This document shows, in pieces, positions 1 to 11,989 of a stretch of DNA of 64,000 nt. Source of the DNA: Eurosta solidaginis. Lineage: Eukaryota > Arthropoda > Insecta > Diptera > Tephritidae. The position numbers and the translations under genes were made by a program. Numbering within the stretch: position 1 is the stretch's first letter; each line of letters begins with the position of its first letter. The notes beneath the pieces are model-generated. The model was not told the origin of the DNA. It worked only from the letters and a program-made list of their open reading frames with translations, and did not search any database. The stretch spans positions 345,320,302-345,384,301 of the forward strand of contig NC_090319.1 of NCBI RefSeq assembly GCF_040869045.1, written 5' to 3'.

Positions 1-700
1 GCCGGTCTATGAGGACCCCACATAGACTGAATAAGTCCGTAATGTTACCAGAAGTTTGTTCAACGACCAAGCTGGAAACCCCTATCAAAAACCGGGTCTA
101 GAAGCTTTCTAGGACCTATGCCACTTGCTGCTTCTAGGTCTGGCTATAGTCTATAATCTATAGTTCCCTCTCTATATTAATAATAGTAACTTTGTTAGTC
201 GAAGGTTGTAAGACCTACATATGATCTTCGACACTTTGCAGCCCCGGGCTTGGATTCACGCCTTTCCTGCTTGGACGATCATGTGCACCCACCGCCTTCT
301 CTAAATCACGTCCAATCTAATTTGCACATCCACGGAGCAAGATTCGAGGGAAGCGCACTTTTTAGCTAGTTCATCCGCTTTTTCATTCCCATCTATTTCC
401 ATAAACCCTGGGACTCAATATAGATATATGGTTCTCCCTGTTCCGGATCTCTTCAGGGATTGCTTATACTCTAACACAATATAAAAGTCGGCGCGGCTGC
501 AGTATAAGCAATTTTCTTTTAATCTTTCTACTGCTTTGGTTACGGCTACTACTTCCGCCTGAAAAACGTTACAATGATCCGGCAACTTGTAGCATCTATT
601 TATTTCCGGTACAGTGCGGTGTACCGCAGACCCTACTCTTCCGCTACTTTGAAGCCATCGGTGTACACGAAGAAACCCCTACATCGAAATATTTTGTAAG
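1..700 (-). mobile_element. 3' part of an I-type LINE with RNase H domain (fragment)
   Basis: Read on the minus strand, about 675 to 430 gives an RNase H-like segment with VYTDG (first catalytic Asp) and, after a frameshift, LPDHCNVFQAEVVAV (catalytic Glu in FQAE). This is the arrangement of RNase H in I-clade non-LTR retrotransposons. The lower part (240 to 1) looks like the Cys-poor tail of the same protein. The frame is broken at least once (stop after KVAEE) and the element continues beyond the left edge, so it is a dead, 5'-truncated copy. The clade assignment is inferred from the motifs only. Confidence 0.6.
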
Positions 701-1043
701 GCCTTATCTTAAATTTTGTTCTTAATAACACCCTGTGTCAGAACTTAATTTATAGTTCTATCTCAGAAATTATTTTTAAAATGGTTTATGTCAACGTAAA
801 TTCATTTTGTGCTTTCAAAGGACGCTGGTTATCAGCTTATGTTGTTATATTTTTTCAACTGAAATAGGTAGGCGAGATAGTTTTTTATTCGACTCAGTAG
901 TAGAATTGATTGATCTTCCGCTTGTATTAAAGATTGTGCATTCGTATGAGATATTTTATCAAATCGATAAACATAAATATTTCAATACTCAAAAACTTTT
1001 TTTTAACGGTATTCATCAATCTCTTATCATCTTTAAAAAGAAT

Positions 1044-1230
1044 TAAATAAATAAGGCGCGATTTACCTCCGAAGAGATTTAGGCTGAGCTTATCTTACAA
1101 TTGGCGCTGTGCTCCTTTCAATTTTTCGCACAAGGCGGGACGGATCCTACAAGTTTTACGCTGACTTCGAGCGAAACACACTTAGAGCGTTTGTCAAATC
1201 AATGCCGAGTGGCGACCCTGCTTGGAAAAA
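1044..1230 (-). mobile_element. tRNA-derived SINE, truncated copy
   Basis: The + strand starts with AAATAAATAAGGCGCG, the reverse of the SINE 3' end seen complete at 34994-35349. It then follows that SINE backwards to about the CTTGG of its middle. The tRNA-like head is missing. It is more diverged than the other copies. Confidence 0.7.
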
Positions 1231-1884
1231 CTTTATTCTAATTTAAAAAATAATATTTGAATTTTATTTACGGCATTGGCTTTGGACCAATTTTTCTTCC
1301 AGTAAGACCCGGTTTTTCAGTTCGAGTTTAAGTTAACTAGAGTTCAAACCTGCCCTCGGCCCTTCTTACTATGATAAGCAGCAACATTTTTTGTAAGCAG
1401 TGATAGCTTACGATAACGATTTTGCTATTCACTAACTTAGTTCTAACTTGGCTAAAGAGGTCACCATTATGTTTCTTTGAATGGAAATTATCTTTATAAT
1501 TTAGCTACAATAGCTGATCAAAGTTGAACGAATATCGATACAATGTGGTTACTGAATATCAAAATCATTATAGCTATCGATTCGCCAATATATCGAACAC
1601 GAAAATCGTTAAAAAAAATTAGTGAATTCTACTGCAGCCTTTTGAAAGTACAGGCCAAACGTTAAAACATCTCCGAACAACCTCACTAAATACGCATGAT
1701 CGCAGTTTGATTTAGATAATTGTTAGGTCGTTTTTCATAGATTTTAATGTTTAAGACTAATCTACTGGGAACGTTGTTGATGAATACGAATAAGGATATA
1801 AATACCAAAATAGAGCCAAATTCAAGCTCTAAACTTTATTATGAAGTGCCAATATGTATTTTATTAATTTTTTTACTTACACAG
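1231..1884. other. AT-rich stretch, nothing recognised
   Basis: There is no conserved reading frame, SINE head or terminal repeat here. It lies immediately left of a coding exon (1885) and is probably intron sequence of that gene. Confidence 0.4.
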
Positions 1885-2068
1885 GGACAACCAGCTACTG
1901 AAAGGACTCAACCAAATTCTCCACTCATTCATGATGGGTACCAGCTCCGATTTGAATCCACAAGAAAATATTGCTTGTATGCATTTCATGGAAAACGAGG
2001 TGCTACGCTTGGCACGGGAAAGACATTTTTCAGGAATTTTAACAACAAATACAAGTCCATTAACGCAG
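1885..2068 (+). CDS. Penultimate exon of a host gene, possible GNAT-fold N-acetyltransferase
   Basis: The exon follows an acceptor TTTTTTACTTACACAG and ends CAG before GTTCGT. It starts with one leftover base, then reads 61 codons without a stop (DNQLLKGLNQILHSF... to ...GILTTNTSPLTQ), and joins in phase 0 to the exon at 5275. The joined part, with an amphipathic helix (ENEVLRLARERHFSG) followed by TTNTSPLTQQLGDDVYHY, resembles the helix-strand-Asn-aromatic pattern of the C-terminal half of GNAT acetyltransferases. That identification is an inference from pattern, not a recognised family name. The 5' exons are not visible in this window and probably lie to its left. Confidence 0.6.
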
Positions 2069-2099
2069 GTTCGTACATATATAACAAGTGTTTTATACC

Positions 2100-2560
2100 G
2101 TCTGTCTGTCTGTTTTAATGCAAACTCTCAAAATTTGGTAAGCGAGGAAATTTTCTGTCCATTGACCATAACTCGGAACCGACCGAATCAGATTACTATA
2201 ACATATATCCATACAACCGATTTTTCCATAAAGAAAGTTTTAGTCATTTATTCGTCATTTTAACAGCTAGTAGATTGAAATTTCACAAGATGCATACACA
2301 TTTTCACAAGTTATTGTCTGCAAATATCGTCAAGATCGGTATATATAGATATTATATAGCCCATACAACCGATTGTTGAGATAAGAGGTTTTACGTAATT
2401 TCTTCCTCATTTTAACCCTAGCAGCTTCAAATATTTCCAAATGCTCACAAATGCGGTCTGAAAATCGTTAAGATCGGTCGTATATATAATATATGTATAT
2501 TCCATACAATTGATAGTTCATATTTTAAGAATTTTTGAAATTCCAACACATTATTATTCA
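2100..2560. repeat. Unclassified repeat with ~145-bp internal periodicity
   Basis: The motif CATACAACCGAT or a close variant recurs near 2211, 2362 and 2503. The last two are preceded by AAGATCGGT plus a TATATA tract, and the spacing is about 145 bp. Family unknown. No terminal repeats are visible. Confidence 0.4.
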
Positions 2561-4929
2561 GCGCCATTCATAAATGATGAGGTCAGACAATCCGGTCCTT
2601 ACTTGTTTTTTGTTTTTTTTTTCTTTTTTTTTTTTAACTAAATGCAATTTAATTTTTTGGTCCTGTTTTTTGGAAGACAAGTAATCGCTCAGTTTTGGAC
2701 ATGTATGCCAAATTATATGCCTACTTTACATCTCCGCAAGTCTAACAAAATTGTTTATCGCACCGCAATATTATGATACCACCTCGAAGGAAAAATTCAT
2801 ATTTATAATTTTCATATCACATCTCCCACATACATCATATTGTTACATCATACTATTACATATCACATCACCCAGCCTTTTTCGAAAAGTGTCGGCTACT
2901 TATAGAAGTATTATACCGTTTTCAGACAGAAACTTAATCGAATCAAAATTATATTTAATGAAATAATTAAGTTTCCCTCTTCATAAAGGGCCTTTTGCTT
3001 TATTAAGCGAACCCAAAAAGCAGCCCCAAAAAAATATTTCGTTTTTACAAAAAATAATTAAAATGGAAAACAGCCGTTTCCTTCTTAACTATAAATACAA
3101 TCAAAATAAAATACATGTGCAACTACCCATAAATGTTCCACCTAGCCAAATATGTGCCTATTTTCCAAAAAGCCATATTATCATTTGCAGAAAATAAGCG
3201 AAAATTAAATTTTGAATTTTTTCGTGTCTTTATATTTGTCGTAAATTATTGAAAATAATTTATTTTTGATTGTCATTTGTTACATTGAAAATAAACTTCG
3301 AAGCACCAAGCAAAACCGATTGGATTTTTCACTCGATTAGTCATTCAATAAAGCAATAATGAGATAATTAAGAATTTGTGTTTTGTATGGAAGATTGAGT
3401 TCAATTAGGGCTTTAGTGTAGAAAACTAGACTAATTATTTCATTAAGCCTCTGTTTGAAATTGGCATTAGGTACTTTATATGAAGTTTTATGGAAATATG
3501 TATACATTTTTATGTATTTACATGAGCATTCGCATTTCCCCTGACGTTTCAATCAAAATTTTAAATTGAAGTCAACTTAAAAAATAAGTACAAATAAGGA
3601 CGAAACCCGAGCTTGCATGGGAGTTCCTCGGTCTTCAATCAAAAAATGCATTCAAAGCTATGTATAGGATGATTCTCTGCATCCATAATTTCTTTCTCCA
3701 TACTTAAAAAACTCAAGACCGGTGACATTTGTTTATATTTTTTCAGTTAATTATTTTGTTTTGTAATTCGTCAAAAGAAAATTTTAAAAACTGAACGTTG
3801 TCAAAAACATTGCAATGTAAAAATATTTATGTGGAAACTAAGACAGCGAGGTTGAACGTAACGTAATATAGCGGCAGTGCAATAAATATCACGGTCATCA
3901 TGACGGTACAAACTCGTTCATTAACGTTTTTTCTCACCGCTATACTGAAAGCGGTGAACATTTAATCAAATATCTTAGAAATAAACAAAAATTCAGGCTT
4001 CAAATTAATTTTTGAAAACCTATTCAAAAATAAAAACATAAACACATGAAAAAAGAAGTATAAGAGTAGAAATATCATCAATGAAATCAGCTTACAACTT
4101 TACAAAAAATCTGAGCCGCTAATGACGTTGAGTATAGTGACCGTTCTTTAGCGACACCGTTTCCGAGGAAACCGATCCTTAAGTAATGTTTGAAAGTAAT
4201 GTACCCCATTTGCTTCTTAATTTTCTCAAATTCGAAGAAATGCTTAGCTTTTTAAATTCAAATTTGTATGGGGAAACGTTCCGCACATAGTCCACAAGAC
4301 AAGTATGATATTTGACCACACACGTCAAAATAATAAATAGAAACGATCACCAGATTTTTAATTATACTATCGTGGTCTCAACCAGCCGCAGTTTCTTTCA
4401 CCCGCTGAAGATAGCCGGCCGTATGCGCCGCCATATTGAATATTCTGCCAAAACCCTGGCAGAACGATAAAAAGAACTCATCTGGAACATCTTGTCAGAT
4501 ATCACACTTGTGTTGTACACAATGGTTTTGCTTTTAAATCCAAATGACGCATTTGTGTCAGTGTAAATGTAGTATAAAATGATTCAAAATATAAATAAAA
4601 AAGGCATTCAAACATAAAATTGGCAACCTTGATTCTAATTCACCGATATGAATGAATACTTGCTGGTATTCAAGATAGAATTGGGCCTTTGCAGATATAA
4701 ATTCTGGCTGTGAAGCATTTCGACTAAGATAGTCAATGTCAGTTTAGAAATCAAACGGACAATAACACTTGCTAACAAGTGGAAAAGGGAAGAACCTCCA
4801 CTAAGTTGGGAGAGGCAGGTGGAGGAAGACTTGAACTCCCTTGGTGCACTGAGTACATTCTCCAAACTGACTACAATTCGAGTACTTCTAGTGTACTGCT
4901 AGCCCATTTGATACTGAGTACATTTTTTT

Positions 4930-5125
4930 TATTGATTTTTTTTTTCATGTAATGTCACATCATATGTATGTCATTAACTCTTACGTATCATAACATGGTC
5001 ATCACATAATAACATCACATCACATCGCATTAGTTTTTCATACATCTTTTAAGGCATTTACATGATGTGACATCCTATCAGATCACATTGCATCGAGCCA
5101 CATGATATATCATCACCCCACTACA
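4930..5125. repeat. Degenerate CATCACAT-type simple sequence
   Basis: Loose repetition of CATCACAT and ATGTCACATC over about 200 bp within the intron. A shorter relative lies at about 2800-2880. Confidence 0.5.
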
Positions 5126-5274
5126 CATTATAAAATTTCATCATAAAGGCATATTATTCCGCATATACCAAACAAATGTTTTCGGGTATATATATGTACA
5201 TATCAAAAAAATTTTGGCATCTCCGAGAGAGCGTTCTATGTACCTACATGTACTTATTTCTTATTCTATTTCAG

Positions 5275-5418
5275 CAATTGGGCGACGACGTTTACCACTA
5301 CAAAACGTTATTGGATTATCAAGTCAACCAATATGTTTACAATGATAACACAAAACCCTTCGGCAAAGCTCCTGATACACAGCGTGCCATTGTTCATTGG
5401 CGTGAAGTTACTGACTAA
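5275..5418 (+). CDS. Last exon of the possible GNAT-like gene
   Basis: The acceptor is TTATTCTATTTCAG. The exon starts in phase 0 and reads 47 codons (QLGDDVYHYKTLLDYQ...VHWREVTD) to a TAA at 5416-5418. Joined to the exon at 1885-2068 it gives ...NTSPLTQ|QLGDDVYHY..., a smooth protein sequence with no frameshift, so this is a live-looking gene end rather than a pseudogene. The function is inferred only weakly, from the GNAT-like fold pattern. No AATAAA was noticed directly downstream. Confidence 0.65.
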   Translation, partial: QLGDDVYHYKTLLDYQVNQYVYNDNTKPFGKAPDTQRAIVHWREVTD

Positions 5419-5944
5419 AGTTGTTAAAGCTCAAAATATTACTGTTAGTTATCAATATTTTAACTACGTATATAAGTATAAGTAATTTACATACTGTTTC
5501 GCCCTTATCATGAGTATTTAGCAATGGCCATGAGTTACTGTAGCCCCCACTGTTTCCGCCAAACCCCGAACTCTGCGTTTGCCAGTTTCGACCAATTGCT
5601 ACAACACGTCTAGAGCTAGCGGAAGAGGTGTCGATAGACGCATTTTAACCTCGGTATCAATAATCCAAAAATTTAATTTCAATTAAGAGATATTCTGCAT
5701 AAAACAGTTGGCAAACAAACCATTTTAGTTTGGTGGAAACGTAGTATAAGGCCAATTGCAAGTATAGAAATATCTAACAATTATAATCGAAACATTTTAG
5801 ATTTGATACTTGACAAATTTAAAACGAGATTTAAGTTCGAAAACAGAGAATGGTGGCGATAGGCTTATAATTTACATAATTTGCACTTTAGTTCGTAGGC
5901 TCGATTGATATTATAATTTATTATTCCACTTTATTATTCTTATA

Positions 5945-7600
5945 TTGTACGAAAAATACACTTACGGTCTTAAAAAAAAGCCGACGACAATGTGTTCCCT
6001 GTTACATCGTTTCTACGGTCCTTACAGCTATGTAACGAAACTTTTTAGTTATTGTGATTAACATCGACAATTCCTTAACTCATTAGGTGGTATCTTAAGG
6101 CAAGAAAGCTAGAAAGTTCCTAGCAGTTTGCGTAAGATCAAAGATGTTTCATAAAAGTAATAGTTTTGTCCTTGAAGAAGAAAATTAATAAAATTGTTTA
6201 CGAAGGAAAAATCACGCAAAAGAGGGGAATAGTCGGCGGAGTACATTACAATAAATTATTCTTAAAAAGATTATGGACGAAATATATTACATAGGTGGCT
6301 TTATCCTCTCATTTTCGAAGTGGACGAACATGAAACGCCAATGTAGGCATTGATAGAAATATCGTCATCATGGCTCTTCTGAATACATTTAAAACTGCTC
6401 CAGAAACTTCCGCGGAATTGAAGGATAATATAAAAATGACAACTAAAATAGCAACGGCGCTGTTTCTCTTGACCAAAACGAATTGAATGCCCCATGGCTA
6501 AAAAAAACACGCTTTCCACCACAAAAAAGCGATGCCGCATGCTAACTGGTAATATAAAAACATAAATTGGACAGGGAACGATTGGCTATGATTCATATTC
6601 TCTTATGATTGCATAATAACTTTTAATGAGTTAAGGTTCGCTGTGCGTAGTCAGTTCCAAAAATCTGGAAGATTGAGTCGAAACTGCGTTAAGGCAACAG
6701 TGAAGAATTATCCGTATATAATGGTGTGGCATTAAAAACCGTGGGAGTCGATTAGGTTTTATTAATGCGGAGTTAAACTAACTCCGCCGCCTACATTGAT
6801 AGCATTCAAAGCGGCATCTCACCAAGAATTGGGGGCTAATCGAGCACAGTAATCTGAACGCAGCTGCGAATCTATATTTTGGTAATTTTGGGGCTATCCA
6901 CTTATTACAAAACTGAATTGAATTTACTTATTTTGCGCTTTTCTGAGAATATGATTCGTTCCCAGTCGCTCCGAGGCCAGTTTCTTTTTACGCAGAACCA
7001 GTTTAGTAGGGGGAAGGATTTTTGTACTAAGAAGCTGGTTTTATTCCAGCCAAGGACCATCTAATTATTGTACCTCAAGTGACGGCGGACCAAGAATATT
7101 ATAGTTTTCATGTTTATACTATCCCTCAATTCCGCGAAAGTTTCTGGAACAATTTTAAATGTATTCAGAGGAGCTATCCTGAGGATATTCCTATATTAAC
7201 GCGTTCATTGGCCTATCGTGGTCGTCTACTTTGATGACGTGTGAATAAAGTCCCCTATTCAATATATTTCGTCCAGAATTTCCTTAGGGATAATTCATTA
7301 TAATGTTCGCCGCTGACGCTTTCCATATTTTGCGTGGTTTGTTCTTTTTAGACAAATATATTAATTTTTTCTTCAAGGATAAAATTATTACTTATATGAA
7401 ATATAGTTGATTTTACGAAATCTGCTAGGGACTTTCTAATTTTCTCACCTTAAAATACCACATAATGAGTTAAAGAATTGTCGATATTAACCACAATAAC
7501 AAAAAGTTTTGTTACGCAGCTGTAGTGACTGTAGAAACGCCGTAACAGGGAAAATAGTTTCCTCGGCTTTCTTTTTTGTATAATTATTTTTTTTATTTCG
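5945..7600. repeat. Long imperfect inverted repeat (~500-bp arms), unclassified element
   Basis: The left arm (about 5945-6440) and the reverse complement of the right arm (about 7105-7600) align over their whole length. Shared blocks are ...CCCTGTTAC..GTTTCTAC, TTATTGTG.TTAA.ATCGAC, TAACTCATTA.GTGGTAT, GGACGAAATATATT and CTGAATACATTTAAAA. The arms differ by scattered substitutions and small indels. The centre (about 6440-7105) has no recognisable gene. This structure fits an old foldback or long-TIR DNA transposon. The exact termini and target duplication could not be fixed. Confidence 0.7.
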
Positions 7601-7956
7601 TATAAGTTTTTAGTTCAAACTTCGCGCTGAAAACTCGATGGTAACATATGGAGCTGAAAAAATAATTATTTCTATAAATGTATCTACTATTAATTATTAT
7701 TATTAATAACTTTGTTAAATTTTTAATTTAAGTAAATTTAAGATTAATGATTATTTAATAATCATATAATTTGTATGGGGCTCTTATATTTCTAAGTGAC
7801 AATAATTTCATTCGCAGCATTGTTCCAATATCAATTTGAAGCCTGCGCAAGTATGAAAGCAGCGAACTGTCTTGGTCGCTTTGTAGGCCTCAAAATTTAG
7901 ATTGCTCTTATTTCTTTTCCGAAGTGTGTTTGTATAAAATGTTGTGATGATTTCGT

Positions 7957-8085
7957 TTCATACGCCGATGACTGCACAATAATGGCCGCAGGCCCATAGA
8001 TCGATGAGCTTTGTAACAAAATAAACAGCTATCTCCCTGATCTCTCCAGTTTCTTCGCTTCGCGAAAACTGACACTGTCACACTG
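7957..8085 (+). mobile_element. LINE reverse transcriptase fragment (YADD region)
   Basis: Encodes YADDCTIMAAGP, a stop, then IDELCNKINSYLPDL. This is the palm motif region of the LINE found complete at 42888-47424. It is only about 130 bp, then the sequence changes abruptly to an RTE-like fragment. Confidence 0.7.
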
Positions 8086-8094
8086 ACACATTAA

Positions 8095-8945
8095 CTTTGC
8101 AGGGAACTCAAATTCAGACATAGCAGCGTACAAGCAACTTCTGCTCGCGCTGTCAAAGGCTGCTTTGAACTCGACAAAAAGATGTTGACTGTCGATCATC
8201 TTATCGTGAGTCTTCTGGATCTGGATCGATGATGCATCGTGTAGATCAGGTCGATAACGTCTAATCAGTTCGTTTGCTATCGGCGTCAGTATTTCGCATA
8301 GCAGCCTAGATTGAACCTTATACGGAACAATAAGCTAACTGATTCCGCGGTAATTGGAGCGGTTTGCGGAATTGCCTTTCTTGTGGATTCGGTAGAGCAC
8401 ACTCAAATCCCACTCAAGTAGCATGCGCTCATCCGACCATTTTACATAGAAATTGAGGCATGATCTTCAACTCTTCGCCTCTGTGTTTGAACAGCTCGGC
8501 GGGATATTGCCATTCTCACTTCGTGATAGTTGGGTGCTGGAACGTGTTTTCCATCATCGGCGATTAGGGAATCGGGTATGTCTTCTCTCTCGCTAGCTAG
8601 CAATGAAAAGAAGTATTTCGTCCACAACTTAAGCACACTTTCTATGTCAGTAACCAGGTCGTCATTATCATTACAGTTGGAATCTGCCCCGGTCTTGAAA
8701 CCGAACGGGCATTATTCCTATCAGCCAGTATCTGAAGCTCCTCGTACTCACGGCGTTCTTCTTCACGTTTTTTTTTCCTTCCAAACAGCCGCTCCTCTTC
8801 CTTCTTCGCCTCACGGTAACGCTCCAAAATATCGCGAGTTGCTGCGCCCGTACGCAGCGTGGCCCTACATACAGCCTCCTTCTTTTCCGAGGTAGCGCGA
8901 CATTATTCATCGTACCATTTGGTTTTATTGTAAAAAGCACAGTTT
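8095..8945 (-). mobile_element. RTE-type LINE fragment
   Basis: The minus strand reads, from 8940 downward, NVALPRKRRRLYV..., then the linker ESVLKLWTKYFFSLLASE (8636-8442), and further down HDKMIDSQHLFVEFKAAFDSA, the reverse transcriptase A motif region. This order and wording is typical of RTE-like elements between the endonuclease and the reverse transcriptase. Frameshifts separate the pieces, and the 5' endonuclease and the 3' end are absent. Confidence 0.6.
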
Positions 8946-9124
8946 TGGACTATCTGCGTCTTTTGGATCCCGAACTATAAAAATAACAGTTCATCGTTGT
9001 ATTTTTTAGTTCTTAGAAGTGAATGTGGAAATGCAAAGCTATGAATTCACCCTGACTCGAAATCGTTCTTAAAGCTATGGTCCATAGGGTTCTATGTGGA
9101 ATCCCAATCTGCTATTAACAATTT

Positions 9125-9655
9125 TGTAACGAATTTAAGGAAACTCCGCTTATTTTACATCTTCTACTAACGTTCGCATCGCTAAATTGTTGAATAAATA
9201 ACTCCAATATTCAATAATGCAAAATGGTCTATATTAGACTACTTTGAAAGTACTTCACAATAACACTTATACTTTGCAACCAATAGCGTGCTTAAATCAA
9301 ACTGACTACTGACTACTCAGCTTGCGCTGCTTTTATACTCTATGTTGCCTCGTTCACCCATTTCTCCTAAGGTCTAGTAACTTCGAGAACTTCATGCTTG
9401 GTTACCAGCCATATATGTACATGTATATTTCTAGTTTATAGTCTCTCGCATAGCCATATGCGTGTGCATATTTGAGTACTACTTTGGCTGATGATTACAT
9501 GTGTTTGTGCGTATCTCTCCATTGCCTTGTATGAATGTGAGTAAATATTGATTGATTTGTTTACGTACACAGGAGTGGCAACGTGCTTTATTGTTGTTGT
9601 GCCTTTATTAAAAACCTTAGTGATGTATCAGTTAGTGATGATAATATTAGTCACA
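9125..9655. mobile_element. Solo LTR related to the Gypsy element at 15881-21373
   Basis: Starts TGTAACGAATTTAAGG and ends ATTAGTCACA (TG..CA). It follows the 526-bp LTR at 20848-21373 closely in order: AACGTTCG.ATC, TTGAATAAATAACTCC, CAAAATGGTCT, the TCTCGCATAGCCATATGCG block. It is clearly diverged. No internal region adjoins it on either side, so it is a solo LTR. No clean 4-bp duplication flanks it. Confidence 0.75.
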
Positions 9656-9930
9656 ATATCATAAGCAAATTAAAAGCCCTAACATACATTGTTACATATT
9701 TTAGAAAACTCCTAAAAAGCTCAGTTTTCGAAATGCATACACCAGTACCTGTTGAACGCATATACATACATACATCATAAGTACATACCCTTTCATGTTT
9801 AAGATTATTAAGCACTATTGTAAAATAAAACAAATGTTAAATAAAATTAGTATCATATACATATGCAAATTTGCAATAAATCACGAAGCCCACAGATTTA
9901 CTTTATTTAAACGAACTTACAAAGTTAAAG

Positions 9931-10255
9931 CATGGTAGCGTGCTCCGCTTACCACACCGAAGATCCTGGGTTCACACCCCGGGAAAAGCTCCATCAAAAA
10001 ACTTTAGAAACACGTTTTTTTCAATTAGAAGAAAATGTTTCTAAGCGGGGTCCTCTGCAGTGTTTGGCAGGCACTCCGGGTGTATTAATGCCATGAAGGC
10101 TCTTAGTGAAAACTCATCTGCCTTGTAGATGCCGTTCGGAGTCGGCATAAAACAAGTAGGTCCCATCCCGCCCATTTGTAAGAAAAAATAAATAGGAGCA
10201 CGACGCAAATTGGAAGAGAGGTTATCGCGCTTTACATTTATTTATTTTATTTTTT
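9931..10255 (+). mobile_element. tRNA-derived SINE
   Basis: Begins within the tRNA-like head (CATGGTAGCGTGCTCCGC), has a B-box-like GGGTTCACACCCC, the shared body (TCTAAGCGGGGT, TCATCTGCCTTGTAGATGCC) and the 3' end TTATCGCGCTTTACATTTATTT. A few 5' bases and part of the body near the 3' end are missing. Confidence 0.85.
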
Positions 10256-11101
10256 AAACGCTATCTACGAATGCCAACTATAAAAAACTAATAGTGCCAG
10301 CCCAGCTATTGGTTCTGAATTGGCTAACTTTTCAGCTGTGATATCAATAGAACTGCCTAGACCTGTGTGAGGTAGAGATATACGCCGCCGATAAACGCCG
10401 CCGCCAATTTTAGTCGTTTTTCGCACGCCGCCGCCGAATGTCAAAAATATCGACGCGGCGGCGGCGGCGGCGTCCGGCGCGTTACTATATTTTCTACTCG
10501 TTTAAGACTGTTTAGGCCATTTATTGTTCATGTCGAAAATTGGTCGGATATGGTCGAAAGTGGTATCAACGGATGCGCTTCACTGCTACTTCGATGTCAG
10601 CTTAACACGGACTTTGCATCACCCAATTCACCAAGTTATTAAAACAAACCACTAAAAGAAAATTTTATAATAAAGTTGTTAAAAAAAGCAAATTACCCAA
10701 AAAAGGTGCCGATTTAAAAAAAAAAAAATTATACTGCAATTGGCTGAAGGAATAAGCGAAATCAGTGATGCAAAATCCTTTAGTAGGTTCTAGGGGCATA
10801 AACACTCCTTTGAAATGATTCTTACCTCATACTTAAGTTGAGGATATATGTACGTATGAGAAGGGTTTGTAAAATCACTCGGGCTTACATTTAAACACCT
10901 GTTGTTTATTTGCTTAACTATACAATAGCATTAATTTTAATTTTAACACATCATCCTTCAACACCCAAGTCTCCCGGTTTGACATAAAGTTGGCGGCCCT
11001 ATCCAAAACTAGTCCCTTGGAGTGAATCACATTGTTTATAGCATACCAACCAAGTTTAAATATAACCTACGCGTTACGGCTCCTTTTACAAATGTGAATA
11101 C

Positions 11102-11592
11102 TAGGGCGGGTCGATTTAAAAATCGCTCATTGCTCTGTGAAAATCGTATTCTAGGGATCAAAATAAGAAACTTTGCCGAAGGAACCATACCTCTAAGACG
11201 AATTCTGATGTACACCCCCCCCCCCAATTTGGGTCGAACTTTTGGGTAGGGGCAAATTTTGAAAAATCCCACCTTGACCCATTTATGGTGAACCCCCAGG
11301 GGGGTTCCAGGGGGTGTGCCACTGGCATCGGTGGGTCGGGCCTCCAAAGTTAGTGGGAGTCGGTCATACATTTGGACTCGATTGGAGCACTCTAAATGGG
11401 TCAAAGTGGGATTTTTGAAAATTTGCCCCTACCCAAAAGTTCGACCCAAATGGGGGGGAGGGAAGGGGGGGCATCAGAATTCGTTTTAGAGGTATGGTTC
11501 CTTCGGCAAAGTTTCTTATTTTGATCCCTAGAATATGATTTTCACAGAGCAATGGGCGATTTTTTTGCCTCCCCACAAATCGACCCGCCCTG
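11102..11592. mobile_element. Nested foldback element with long inverted arms, 8-bp target duplication
   Basis: The ends are TAGGGCGGGTCG and the reverse complement CAGGGCGGGTCG. The arms are about 190 bp long (11102-11290 and 11395-11592), nearly complementary, with a ~100-bp loop. The element is flanked by identical GTGAATAC at 11094-11101 and 11593-11600. The open frames seen inside it are mirror images of each other and not genes. Confidence 0.85.
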
Positions 11593-11989
11593 GTGAATAC
11601 GTAGTCACATATGTATATTTACCAGGGGAGGCTTTGTCCTTCGCAACAACACCCAAAGTGGTGAAGCAAAAGCTTTTCCAAGACAATCGAACTAATGACC
11701 GTGTGTGCTACTACCCTAAAGTAGTGGACAGTCGAACTAGCTTGAAAACTGAAGCTACGCGGTCATCCTTTCTAAAATATCGTTTTGATTTAACGAAGAT
11801 TATTGAAATCAATGTTGTGAACACAAACGTCTGCAAACTTTGGTCTACATTTTAAAAATTTGTATCCAGGGTCCTTGTAAAATTTTAATTATGTAGATGC
11901 GCCGAGGATTATACGATTTTCACCCATGGTTACGCAATGGCATCCAGTGCTTATGATTTAGAGGGCGGCATCCTTGGCCGAATAGTCAC

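Larger units (their letters stand above)
2069..5274 (+). other. Intron of the possible GNAT-like gene
   Basis: A 3.2-kb GT..AG intron between two in-phase exons. It contains a repeat with ATACAACCGAT motifs (about 2100-2560), poly-T, degenerate CATCACAT simple sequence (about 2800-2880 and 4930-5125), and at 4780-4860 a short open + strand stretch (KWKREEPPLSWERQVEEDL) that may be a LINE remnant. Nothing else was recognised. Confidence 0.5.

Noticed and set aside
11022..11576. Three open frames around the foldback element
   Set aside because: They are mirror images created by the inverted arms.
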